Shown piece after piece: positions 22,973 through 30,924 of a DNA stretch of 45,210 nt. The position numbers and the translations under genes are program-made. How positions within the stretch are numbered: the first letter of the stretch is position 1; each line of letters begins with the position of its first letter. The notes beneath the pieces were generated by a model. That model was not told the DNA's origin, did no database searches, and saw only the letters and a program-made list of their open reading frames with translations. Origin of the DNA: an uncultured Hyphomicrobiales bacterium (GTDB lineage: Bacteria; Pseudomonadota; Alphaproteobacteria; Rhizobiales; Beijerinckiaceae); NCBI GenBank assembly GCA_903900975.1, contig CAIUPE010000151.1, positions 1 through 45,210 on the forward strand. The letters run 5' to 3'.

Positions 22973-24381
22973 GCGCTGACCTCATCCCCGTCAGGCTGGC
23001 GAAAGGCTTGAAAAATACGCTCGGCTTTAATCAAGGTTTCGTCATATTCATCGCGAGGGTTCGACAGCGCCGTGATGCCGCCGCCAGCATGAAAGCGGGC
23101 GGTATGATCGCGAAACGTCACAGTGCGGATGGCGACATTGAGGTCCACCGTACCGTCAAAGCCGAAATAGCCGATTGAGCCGCAATAAATGCCACGGGGC
23201 ACGCGCTCAACCTCGCCAATGATGTCCATAGCCTTGATTTTGGGTGCCCCTGTAATGGAGCCGCACGGAAAGGCCGCTTTAACGAGATCAACGCCATCGC
23301 ACCCTTGAGCCAACTGCGCTTCGACCACGGACACGAGGTGATGTACCGAGGCATAGGTCTCTAAGCCGCATAAAATAGGCACTTTGACGCTAAAAGGCTC
23401 CGAAACGCGGGATAAATCATTGCGGAGTAAGTCCACAATCATGGTGTTTTCCGCGCGGTCTTTCACCGAATTCACTAGGGCTTGCGCTAATGCGGCGTCT
23501 TCCTCGGGAGTTGCCCCCCGCGCCGCCGTACCTTTGATCGGCCGCGCCTCGATATGGCGGTCTTTCAGCGTCAAAAAGCGTTCGGGTGAATTGGAGGTGA
23601 TCTGGATATCGCCAAAGCCAAGATAGGCCCCAAAAGTAGCCGGGCTCATGGCGCGTAAGGTCTTATAAAAAGTGAGCGGGGCATAATCGTTCGGCAGCTG
23701 CGCGATAAACCGTTGCGCCAAATTGGCTTGAAACAGATCGCCTGATAAAATGCGCTCAATGGTTCCTGCCACTGACGCCTCGAAGCTTTCGCGGGCTACA
23801 TCAAATGTCCACCGAGTAACAGGTGGATTAGACGGCAAGTGTGGTAGTGGCGCGTCTAGTTGCGATAAAAGTTCAGTAATCCGCTTTTCGGCCCGCTTTG
23901 CACGCTGGTCCGGCTCTGTTTCGGGCCAGCCGGATGACAGGATCATGCTCCGGTTCTCCGTGTGATCATGCACGAAAACCACATCGTAAAAGCCGAGTTC
24001 AATGTCCGGCATGCCGCCTTCAGGCGCGACCATTCCGGGCACCGTTTCGATCAACCGCGCCGCCTCATAGCTGAGATATCCGATGGCGCCGGTCTGGAAA
24101 GGTGGCCGTTCATGATCGGTCGGTAGTTGGTAACGCTCAAGCAACTCCCGCAACGCCTCAAATGGCTCAGCGCTCAAGGGTGCGTCATTCCAATACGCAC
24201 GTTGATTGATGGTTTTGAAAACGCCGAAGGGGTTGGCCGCAACATAGGAATAACGACCGAGGCCGGATGGATTTTTCCCGCTATCCAGAAAGGCAAGGTG
24301 AGGCTGCCCTGCCAAAGCGTGGGCAACCGCTATCGGCTCGCGTCGATCAACAATACGGCAGTGCACGGCGCTCTTTGGCAT
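22969..24381 (-). CDS. pabB: Aminodeoxychorismate synthase component I
   Basis: A 470-residue chorismate-using enzyme. The motif PIKGT at residues 281-285 has lysine K283, the residue that forms a covalent intermediate in PabB; anthranilate synthase (TrpE) has alanine there. CGSITGAPKIKAMDIIGEVE and AGGGITALSNP near the C terminus are family hallmarks. With PabA it makes 4-amino-4-deoxychorismate. It is the first gene of pabB-pabA-pabC. Confidence 0.95.
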   Translation of the reverse strand: MPKSAVHCRIVDRREPIAVAHALAGQPHLAFLDSGKNPSGLGRYSYVAANPFGVFKTINQRAYWNDAPLSAEPFEALRELLERYQLPTDHERPPFQTGAIGYLSYEAARLIETVPGMVAPEGGMPDIELGFYDVVFVHDHTENRSMILSSGWPETEPDQRAKRAEKRITELLSQLDAPLPHLPSNPPVTRWTFDVARESFEASVAGTIERILSGDLFQANLAQRFIAQLPNDYAPLTFYKTLRAMSPATFGAYLGFGDIQITSNSPERFLTLKDRHIEARPIKGTAARGATPEEDAALAQALVNSVKDRAENTMIVDLLRNDLSRVSEPFSVKVPILCGLETYASVHHLVSVVEAQLAQGCDGVDLVKAAFPCGSITGAPKIKAMDIIGEVERVPRGIYCGSIGYFGFDGTVDLNVAIRTVTFRDHTARFHAGGGITALSNPRDEYDETLIKAERIFQAFRQPDGDEVSA

Positions 24382-24468
24382 GGCGATTCCCGTTCCCTCA
24401 GGAATTCGTAAGATAAACTCGAAGAGCTCGGGAGGGTCTGTTCAAATCGCGCCCGCTTCAGGCGGAAT

Positions 24469-24966
24469 TTAGCCGATGAGCTTGCCAATCCAGCCTTTTT
24501 TCTTTTCCACAGCTTCGCCCTCAGGCGCTGGTCCGACAATTTCGCTGAATTTTTCGAAAAAATCACCTGCGAGCTTTTTCGAAGTGGCATCAATCAACCG
24601 GCCGCCGAGCTGGGCGAGTTTGCCGCCGATTTGGGCGCTGACAGTGTAGTGCAAAACTGTGGCCTCGCCATCAGCTTCAAGCGATACTTTGGCGCCACCC
24701 TTGGCAAAGCCCGCCGCGCCGCCCGAGCCTTCGCCGGTGATAGTGTAGCCATTGGGGGGATCGAGGTCGGAAAGCGTCACTTTGCCAGAAAAAGAGGCCT
24801 TAACCGGCCCGATTTTCAAGGTAACTTTGGCCGTCATCTCGGTATCGGAGGTTTTTTCAACCGTTTCGCAGCCCGGAATGCATTGACGCAGAACATCGAC
24901 ATCGTTCAGTGCGGCGTAAACGACCTCACGGGTGGCTTCAATGCGCTGTGAACCTGTCATATCCAT
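24469..24966 (-). CDS. coxG: CoxG-like SRPBCC protein
   Basis: A 165-residue CoxG family protein: MDMTGSQRIEATREVVYAAL, LRQCIPGCETVEK and KIGPVKASFSGKVTLSDLDPP are the usual signature, followed by the Ala/Gly-rich G-S-GG-A-GFAKGGAKV stretch. In the cox cluster of O. carboxidovorans CoxG is linked to membrane anchoring of CO dehydrogenase. Here it is detached, about 17 kb from coxE and about 9 kb from the second large subunit. The C terminus is lysine-rich (EKKKGWIGKLIG) and short compared with longer anchored forms. Confidence 0.9.
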   Translation of the reverse strand: MDMTGSQRIEATREVVYAALNDVDVLRQCIPGCETVEKTSDTEMTAKVTLKIGPVKASFSGKVTLSDLDPPNGYTITGEGSGGAAGFAKGGAKVSLEADGEATVLHYTVSAQIGGKLAQLGGRLIDATSKKLAGDFFEKFSEIVGPAPEGEAVEKKKGWIGKLIG

Positions 24967-25032
24967 GGTGTGTTTACTCCCGCCGATGATTTGAACCGTT
25001 GTGCCTTATGTAGCGCGGGTGGGGAGGTGTTG

Positions 25033-25770
25033 TCACGCCGGTTTGACGCTGCCAAATTCAACAATATGCAGCCAATCATGCAGCAGAGGCCAAGCGATCA
25101 GATGGCGCTCAACACCATTGGGCAGTGTATTCGCCGTCAAATGATCAAGCCATTGCCCAGCGAGCCCCAATTGCGATGCCAATACAGCGCTGTCGATAGC
25201 TTCCGTGGAAGTCGCTGCTTTTGGTAAGGGCTGGCCGGGCGGATAAAAGCCGGATAGCCGGTCATGAAATGTTGCCCAATGGCGGTGGGTCAGGCGGCCC
25301 TTGAAACTCTCAATGGTTGAGCGTGCCCGCGTTTCGTTTTCATCGTGAAATGTGTGTTGTCCCAGCATATTGGCGAAGAGGATGGCGTGGTCCGGATAGG
25401 CTTGCAGAATATCATCGAAGGAGCGGACCAAATTGAGCCTATGAAAATGGAGGCGCGTCTTGCTGCGTGCTATGGCCAAGCCGTGGTTGAACCGAAACAA
25501 AGTAGGGGCCAGCGGATCAATATCAATCGCATCAATGGTTTCAAATCGGCTGAGAAAACCGCTTGGCAGACACCAGCCAGCGCTGGGGCCCAACAAGAGA
25601 AGGTTTTTGGCCGGCGGCTGCCAATCCTGCAGACGCCCAGCCAATTCCGATTTAAAGTTTGTCCAACGCAACTGCCGCCACAGCGCCCGCCAATGCCAAA
25701 CGGGTCCGCCACTCGGGGTAAAAAGGGCATTGTCGTAAGGATAGGCTATAGGGCCTGCGTCAGCACTCAT
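25033..25770 (-). CDS. Uncharacterised Rossmann-like protein, possibly SAM-binding
   Basis: A 245-residue protein I do not recognise. LLLLGPSAGWCLPSGFLSRF (residues about 56-75) followed by ETIDAIDIDPLAPTLFRFNHG has the pattern of a methyltransferase-like glycine-rich loop and acidic strand end. ILFANMLGQHTFHDE could be the fourth strand and its following loop. No catalytic motif is evident. It overlaps the dienelactone hydrolase gene by 4 bases (ATGA), so the two are co-expressed. Confidence 0.6.
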   Translation of the reverse strand: MSADAGPIAYPYDNALFTPSGGPVWHWRALWRQLRWTNFKSELAGRLQDWQPPAKNLLLLGPSAGWCLPSGFLSRFETIDAIDIDPLAPTLFRFNHGLAIARSKTRLHFHRLNLVRSFDDILQAYPDHAILFANMLGQHTFHDENETRARSTIESFKGRLTHRHWATFHDRLSGFYPPGQPLPKAATSTEAIDSAVLASQLGLAGQWLDHLTANTLPNGVERHLIAWPLLHDWLHIVEFGSVKPA

Positions 25771-26438
25771 TGGCCAAGATGGCTCGCGAAGAATTCCAGC
25801 GTACGTGTGCGTGCAAGCTCCGCGCTCGGCTTATCGTAGCTGCCGCGCTGATCGCAATTAAAGCCGTGATCGGCATGATAAACATAGACCGGCACTTTGG
25901 GTTGCGCCGCTTTTACCAAGTTCACGCCTTCCATGGGTATATGCTTGTCGAGCTCGCCGAAATGCAAGATCGTCGGCACCTGCGGCGTCTCGTCCTTCAA
26001 CGCGACAATCCCGCCGCCATAATAGCCGACCACAGCCGAAAGCCCCGAGAGCTGGCAGGCCGATGCATAGGCCAAAGTGCCGCCCCAACAAAAGCCGACA
26101 AGGCCAACTTTGCCCGCTTGTTTGGCATAATCGATAGCGGCTGCAATATCGAGCAACGATTTTTCGCGCTTTATTTGCCCTACCAACGCCATGCCCTTTT
26201 GGGCATCCTCGCCGGTATAGCCAACCTCGAAGCCCTTTTCAGCGCGATCAAACAGCGCCGGAGCAATCGCTAAATAGCCATGCGAGGCATAAAGATCAGC
26301 AACGCTGCGGATATGCGAATTAACACCAAAAATTTCTTGCAGCACCACCACACCGCCGCGCGGCTTGCCTGCCGGCCTGGCAACATAAACACTGATGTCA
26401 AAGCCGTCTTTGGTTTTTAACAAAATAGTTTCGCTCAT
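25767..26438 (-). CDS. Dienelactone hydrolase family protein
   Basis: A 223-residue alpha/beta hydrolase of the dienelactone hydrolase family. The nucleophile is C117 in GFCWGG. The acid is probably the aspartate in HFGELDKHIP, and the histidine is in HADHGFNCD. These enzymes open dienelactone in aromatic degradation, but many members have other ester substrates and no aromatic pathway surrounds this one apart from the ring-cleaving dioxygenase at 28882. Confidence 0.9.
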   Translation of the reverse strand: MSETILLKTKDGFDISVYVARPAGKPRGGVVVLQEIFGVNSHIRSVADLYASHGYLAIAPALFDRAEKGFEVGYTGEDAQKGMALVGQIKREKSLLDIAAAIDYAKQAGKVGLVGFCWGGTLAYASACQLSGLSAVVGYYGGGIVALKDETPQVPTILHFGELDKHIPMEGVNLVKAAQPKVPVYVYHADHGFNCDQRGSYDKPSAELARTRTLEFFASHLGQ

Positions 26439-26483
26439 GGCTTGTTCTCCGCTTTCAATATTTTCTGTTGCTCGTGCAACCGC

Positions 26484-27053
26484 TTAACTGTCGCCTAGTT
26501 CCCTGACAATAGCGCTTATTACGCGGCTGTCGGTTGGCTCGGTTGCGGTGGGGAAGATATCGGTAAGTTCGCCATTGCGTCCGATGAGATATTTGTGAAA
26601 ATTCCACCGCGGCGTGTCCGAAGGCTTGAGGCCCGCCGTCCAGCGATAAAACGGGTGCGCATCTGCGCCCTTGACGCTTTGTTTGGCGGTAATCGGGAAA
26701 GTCGCGTGATATTCGCCCTCAGCGGTCGCCATAATCTCTTCCGGTCCACCCGGTTCCTGCCCGCCAAAATCATTGGATGGGACGGCGATGACAACAAGAC
26801 CCCGTGGGCCATAACGGGTGTAAAGCTGCTCCATACCTGCCAATTGGCCGCTAAATCCGCATTGCGAGGCTGTATTGATCACAAGAATGGGCTTGCCCTT
26901 GAAGTCGGCGAGTTTGATCTCGCCGCCCTGCAAAGCAGGGAATGAAAAGCTCCACGCATTCACCGCGCTGGAATTACCCGCGCGAGCAAGCGATGGAAAT
27001 AAAGCAAGGCTTCCCATGAGCATGAGGCTTTTCCGGCGGCTGAATGAGGTCAT
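26484..27053 (-). CDS. Glutathione peroxidase-like thiol peroxidase with export signal
   Basis: A 189-residue glutathione-peroxidase family protein with cysteine (C65) in place of selenocysteine in NTASQCGFSG. VIAVPSNDFGGQEPG and the WNFHKYLIG segment with the conserved Trp/Asn are also present. The N terminus SRRKSLMLMGSLALFPSLARA has two arginines before a hydrophobic stretch and an ARA cleavage site, suggesting export, perhaps by the Tat route. Most relatives are cytoplasmic, so the signal is notable. It probably reduces peroxides with thioredoxin. Confidence 0.9.
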   Translation of the reverse strand: MTSFSRRKSLMLMGSLALFPSLARAGNSSAVNAWSFSFPALQGGEIKLADFKGKPILVINTASQCGFSGQLAGMEQLYTRYGPRGLVVIAVPSNDFGGQEPGGPEEIMATAEGEYHATFPITAKQSVKGADAHPFYRWTAGLKPSDTPRWNFHKYLIGRNGELTDIFPTATEPTDSRVISAIVRELGDS

Positions 27054-27204
27054 TTTTCGCTCCTATTGTCCCGTAACCCAAGGCTTCATACGCGCTACTT
27101 TGCTTGGCGGATGTGCGATCTGCTCGTCCATCATGTCGCGATCACGCCGAGGTATGACGAGCACAGCCTATCCATGAAGCCCTTAGCCGGACTATAAGCC
27201 CGCC

Positions 27205-28038
27205 ATGGATTTTCTTGATCAACAATTTTTTGATGAGAACGGCCGCCGCATGGGCGGGTATGGCCGCACGCTTGTCATGGGCATTTTAAACGTCACACCG
27301 GATTCATTTTCTGATGGCGGCCGGTTTGATTCCGTTGAACGGGCTGTCCATCACGCGCTTTTAATGGCGGGTGAGGGCGCGGATATTTTGGATATTGGCG
27401 CTGAATCGACGCGGCCCGGCCATGAAGTGGTGCCTGTAGACGTCGAAATTGCCCGTCTCGTGCCTGTTCTTGAAGCGTTGAAGGGGCAGATAAAATGCCC
27501 CATTTCGGTAGACACAACGAAATTTGAAGTAGCGAGGGCCGCACTTGAGGTAGGCGCTTCGATAGTCAATGATGTTTGGGGTTTTCATAAGTATCCTGCG
27601 CTAGCCGAAATAGCGGCATCCCATCAGGCGGGTGTGGTGCTGATGCATAATCGCGCCTCCATTGATCCCGCTATCGATATTATGGACGATATGCTGCGGT
27701 TTCTGGACATATCGCTTGGCATCGCAATGAAGGCGGGAATTCCGCTTTCGCGCATTGCGCTTGATCCGGGTATCGGGTTTGGCAAGACGCTCGAGCAAAA
27801 TCTGCAATCGATTGCTCATCTTGAGAAGTTGCAGGTTTTGGGCTGTCCAATCTTGGTCGGTGCTTCTCGCAAATCCATGATCGGCAAAATCATTGATTCA
27901 ACAACCGATGAGCGGTTGCCCGGCACGCTTGCGCTCCATACGGCGTCTATCTTGCGGGGCGCTGATATTATTCGGGTGCATGATGTAAAAGAGGCTGTGC
28001 AGGCGGCACGCGTCACGGACAGGCTGAAGGAAATCTGA
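27205..28038 (+). CDS. folP: Dihydropteroate synthase
   Basis: A 277-residue folate enzyme joining 4-aminobenzoate to hydroxymethyl-dihydropterin pyrophosphate. Motifs are MGILNVTPDSFSDGG (25-39), ILDIGAESTRPG, ISVDTTKFEVA, and the loop GASRKSMIG with the key arginine and lysine. Its stop overlaps folB (TGATG). Together with pabBAC nearby, the window encodes both branches that feed this step. Confidence 0.96.
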   Translation: MDFLDQQFFDENGRRMGGYGRTLVMGILNVTPDSFSDGGRFDSVERAVHHALLMAGEGADILDIGAESTRPGHEVVPVDVEIARLVPVLEALKGQIKCPISVDTTKFEVARAALEVGASIVNDVWGFHKYPALAEIAASHQAGVVLMHNRASIDPAIDIMDDMLRFLDISLGIAMKAGIPLSRIALDPGIGFGKTLEQNLQSIAHLEKLQVLGCPILVGASRKSMIGKIIDSTTDERLPGTLALHTASILRGADIIRVHDVKEAVQAARVTDRLKEI

Positions 28039-28409
28039 TGGATAAGATCCGGATCAACGTCACCAAGCTTTCGCTCTTCGCCTATCATGGGGTGAATGAT
28101 GAGGAGCAGCGACTTGGCCAACGCTTTTATGTCGATTTGGCTTTGACGGTCGGCCAAGTAAGCGCGACCCAGAGTGATCTTCTCGATGGCACGATTTCCT
28201 ATGAGCATGTCATTCACGAAGTATCCGACGTTTTTTGTGGCACAAAATTTCGCACCATCGAACGCGCAGCTCGTGCGGTATCCGATGCCGTAATGGCGCG
28301 CTTTCCGACGATTGAAGGTTTGGTGGTTACCGTCCACAAGCCATCGGCACCGGTGGCGGCTATTTTTGACGATGTAGCCGTGAGTGTGGAAGCCACCCGC
28401 AATGTCTGA
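28038..28409 (+). CDS. folB: Dihydroneopterin aldolase
   Basis: A 123-residue FolB. FAYHGVNDEEQRLGQRFYVDLAL (13-35) carries the active-site glutamate and the family tunnelling fold signature. A late VTVHKPSAPV segment holds the catalytic lysine. It converts dihydroneopterin to hydroxymethyl-dihydropterin. It is overlapped by folP at its start and by folK at its end. Confidence 0.94.
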   Translation: MDKIRINVTKLSLFAYHGVNDEEQRLGQRFYVDLALTVGQVSATQSDLLDGTISYEHVIHEVSDVFCGTKFRTIERAARAVSDAVMARFPTIEGLVVTVHKPSAPVAAIFDDVAVSVEATRNV

Positions 28410-28881
28410 GGCCTTGCTGAGCATTGGCAGCAATATAGGTGATCGCGCTGCCAATCTGATGGAGGCGGTGCGCCGGTTAGGGTCGGAGCAGGGTATTACG
28501 GTAAAGGCAGTTTCGCCTTTTTATCGTACCGCGCCGGTGGGCCCCGTCGTGCAAGACGATTTCATCAATGGTGCCGTCAGGATCACCACCGAGCTTCAGC
28601 CTGAGGAATTAATGCGCCGCTGCTTGGCCATAGAGGCCCAGATGGGGCGAGACCGGGCCAATGCGGTGCGGTGGGGACCGCGACTGATCGATATTGATAT
28701 TATTCTGTTCGACGATATCAGCATGCACACCGACACGCTGGACTTGCCACATCCGCGTTTTCGCGAACGCGCCTTTGTCTTGGTGCCGATGGTCGACATC
28801 GCGCCGGAATGGGTTGTGGCAGGGCAGACTTTGGCAGACTTATCCAGCACGATGGATCGTGCTGGCATTGAGCGGGCCTGA
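28402..28881 (+). CDS. folK: HPPK, hydroxymethyl-dihydropterin pyrophosphokinase
   Basis: A 159-residue FolK: LLSIGSNIGDRAANL (5-19), FYRTAPVGP, FINGAVRI, and the Mg-ATP signature WGPRLIDIDIILFDD. LPHPRFRERAFVLVPM completes the family pattern. The ATG at 28402 overlaps the folB stop and is preferred over 28384. Its stop abuts the stop of the convergent dioxygenase with no base between. Confidence 0.95.
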   Translation: MSEALLSIGSNIGDRAANLMEAVRRLGSEQGITVKAVSPFYRTAPVGPVVQDDFINGAVRITTELQPEELMRRCLAIEAQMGRDRANAVRWGPRLIDIDIILFDDISMHTDTLDLPHPRFRERAFVLVPMVDIAPEWVVAGQTLADLSSTMDRAGIERA

Positions 28882-29829
28882 TCAGATCGGCTTTAAACCC
28901 GCCTCAATCTCTTTGCGGCGTCCTTCCAGAAATGGCGGCAAAGAGAGGCTTTCGCCTAAACTCTCCATTGGCTCGTCAGCGTCAAAGCCCGGACCGTCGG
29001 TTGCGATTTCAAACAGAATGCCATTTGGCTCGCGGAAATAGAGCGAGTGGAAATAGAACCGGTTCACCTCGCCCGAAAACGGCACTTTGAGCGCGGTCAA
29101 ACGCTCTGTCCATGCATGGTATTCGTCCATGTTAGGGGCGCGGAAAGCGACATGATGCACGGCGCCTGCGCCATGTTGCCCCCGTGGTAAATCGGTGCGC
29201 TCGACGACATGGATTTCAGCCGCAGCGCCGCCCGGACCCATTTTATAGACATGGACGCGATGGTCGGGGCTGTCGGGTGATTTATAGTCGCGCACTACTT
29301 CCATGCCGAGAATGCGCGTGAGCGCCAGATCGGTATAGCGTCGGTCGGAAACGGTGAGTGTAATCGGCCCGAGGCCACGGATTTGATGTTCGGCGGGCAC
29401 GGGGCTTTTTTCCCAGGGGTGCGCCTCACCCACGCCGCCATCATCCACAAGCGCCAATCTTTGGCCCTCGGGATCTTCAAACAATAAGGTCAGGCGGCCA
29501 TCGTGAACGGCGGTTTTACGATAAGACAGCCCCGCATCCGCAATCCTTTTTTCCCAATAGGCCAGCGACTTCACCCCATTCACCCGCATAGCTGTGCGGG
29601 TGATCGCATTGGTGCCGCGCTGCTCGGGGCCAACCGGCCAGTCGAAAAAGGTGATGTCGGAACCGGGCGAGGCTTTGCCGTCCGCAAAAAACAGATGATA
29701 GGCACTAACATCATCCTGATTGACCGTCTTTTTGACCAGGCGCAGACCAAGCACTTGAGTATAGAAGTCGTGATTGCCCTTCGCATTAGCGGTAATGGCC
29801 GTCAGATGGTGGATGCCTTGAAGCTGCAT
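28882..29829 (-). CDS. Ring-cleaving dioxygenase of the glyoxalase/VOC superfamily (MhqO-like)
   Basis: A 315-residue protein of two VOC domains. The first begins QLQGIHHLTAITANAKGNHDFY; the second holds GAVHHVAF and ends with GILFEIATDGPGF, which provides metal ligands. It matches the hydroquinone-type ring-cleaving dioxygenase group. The start at 29829 has GAGGA upstream; a frame from 29850 lacks one. A role in quinone or hydroquinone detoxification fits the nearby DCC thiol protein and MarR efflux genes, but this is inference. Confidence 0.88.
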   Translation of the reverse strand: MQLQGIHHLTAITANAKGNHDFYTQVLGLRLVKKTVNQDDVSAYHLFFADGKASPGSDITFFDWPVGPEQRGTNAITRTAMRVNGVKSLAYWEKRIADAGLSYRKTAVHDGRLTLLFEDPEGQRLALVDDGGVGEAHPWEKSPVPAEHQIRGLGPITLTVSDRRYTDLALTRILGMEVVRDYKSPDSPDHRVHVYKMGPGGAAAEIHVVERTDLPRGQHGAGAVHHVAFRAPNMDEYHAWTERLTALKVPFSGEVNRFYFHSLYFREPNGILFEIATDGPGFDADEPMESLGESLSLPPFLEGRRKEIEAGLKPI

Positions 29830-29965
29830 AACAATCCTCAGTTGGTTCAATTAATGCCCCGCATATGGACGTTTGGCGACTGGAATGAAAGCCCCAATTC
29901 GCTTGCAAGGGTCTAAGAAAAGAGGGGAAGAAGATCCTAATGTCCCTTCGGCTCGTATGCGTGCC

Positions 29966-30367
29966 ATGACAGCAAAATCGCATCATCTGGACAACAATCC
30001 CGAGCTCACTGTGTTTTATGATGGGTCGTGCCCCATCTGCCGAACAGAGATTGCCCATTACCAGCGTTGTGTTGGTAGCGAGGCGATCAGCTATGTCGAT
30101 GTTTCGAAGGGAACATCCGGGGCCTTGGGCTGGGGACTTGACCGCGAAACTGCGATGAAGCGGTTTCATGTTCGCCAGGCGGATGGTCGGTTGGTGTCGG
30201 GTGCGAAGGCCTTCACACTGGTCTGGTTGGCCTTGCCAAGGTGGCGCTTTTTAGGGCGCGTTGCGAGTTATCCGCCAGTTACGATGGTGTTAGAAGGCCT
30301 CTATCGCTTTATTTTACCGCTGCGATCTGGCCTGTCGCGCGCGCTTCGTCATTTTCTGCAGGTCTGA
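29966..30367 (+). CDS. DCC-family (DUF393) thiol-disulfide protein
   Basis: A 133-residue DUF393 protein with the DxxCxxC motif in FYDGSCPICRTEI (residues 18-30) and the later YVDVS. The family is predicted to have thiol-disulfide oxidoreductase activity. The start is uncertain: ATG at 29966, or 29957 three codons earlier, or 29873 (extra residues without similarity). No clear ribosome-binding site decides it. Confidence 0.82.
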   Translation: MTAKSHHLDNNPELTVFYDGSCPICRTEIAHYQRCVGSEAISYVDVSKGTSGALGWGLDRETAMKRFHVRQADGRLVSGAKAFTLVWLALPRWRFLGRVASYPPVTMVLEGLYRFILPLRSGLSRALRHFLQV

Positions 30368-30406
30368 TCTGCCTCGATTGGGATTGATGAATGAGCGGGG
30401 GCAATC

Positions 30407-30438
30407 ATAAGCATGCTTATTATAAGCATGGTACTTAT
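30407..30438. promoter_or_regulatory. Double MarR-type operator
   Basis: ATAAGCATGCTTAT (30407-30420) is a perfect 14-bp palindrome. A second site, ATAAG-N7-CTTAT (30422-30438), begins exactly 15 bases after the first. Both lie immediately before the MarR-family start codon at 30442, which also argues against the upstream start at 30391. Autoregulation by the MarR protein is the natural reading. Confidence 0.8.
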
Positions 30439-30441
30439 CGA

Positions 30442-30924
30442 ATGTCGCAGCTGTCGTCACCTCGTCGCGAACTTGGTTTTTTGTTGTCGGACGCAGCACG
30501 AGCCTTGCGCACGGTTGTCGATCAGCGCGCGCGCGAGGTTGATATGACACGCGCACAATGGTCGGTATTGGCTCGGGTTCAGCGATGCGAAGGGCTAAAG
30601 CAATCCGATCTTGCCGCTCAGATCGAAATAGCGCCAATCACCTTGGGTCGAATCGTTGATCGTTTGAGTGCATCGGGATTGGTCGAGCGCCGGATTGATC
30701 CCGACGACCGGCGCGCCAACCGTCTCTATCTCACGAAGAACGCGACTCCAGTGCTCGAAAAGCTTTCGACGATTGGCGAACAGGTCATGCAAGAGGCGCT
30801 TTTTGGGCTAGACGACGACACGATGAAGGCGCTTTCAGCGAGCCTCCTCATCATCAAATCCAATTTAAAAGCGTGCCATGCGGCACCTTCAAATCAAGTC
30901 GGTAATGGAGTTAACAATGACTGA
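30442..30924 (+). CDS. MarR-family transcriptional regulator of an efflux operon
   Basis: A 160-residue winged-helix MarR protein: TRAQWSVLARVQRCEG, QSDLAAQIEIAPITLGRIVDRL (recognition helix) and the wing ERRIDPDDRRANRLYLT. It precedes and overlaps the HlyD-family gene, the arrangement of emrR-emrAB, so it probably represses the pump until a toxic ligand binds. The operator at 30407-30438 supports this. The ATG at 30442 is chosen because the longer frame would place the operator inside the coding region. Confidence 0.92.
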   Translation: MSQLSSPRRELGFLLSDAARALRTVVDQRAREVDMTRAQWSVLARVQRCEGLKQSDLAAQIEIAPITLGRIVDRLSASGLVERRIDPDDRRANRLYLTKNATPVLEKLSTIGEQVMQEALFGLDDDTMKALSASLLIIKSNLKACHAAPSNQVGNGVNND

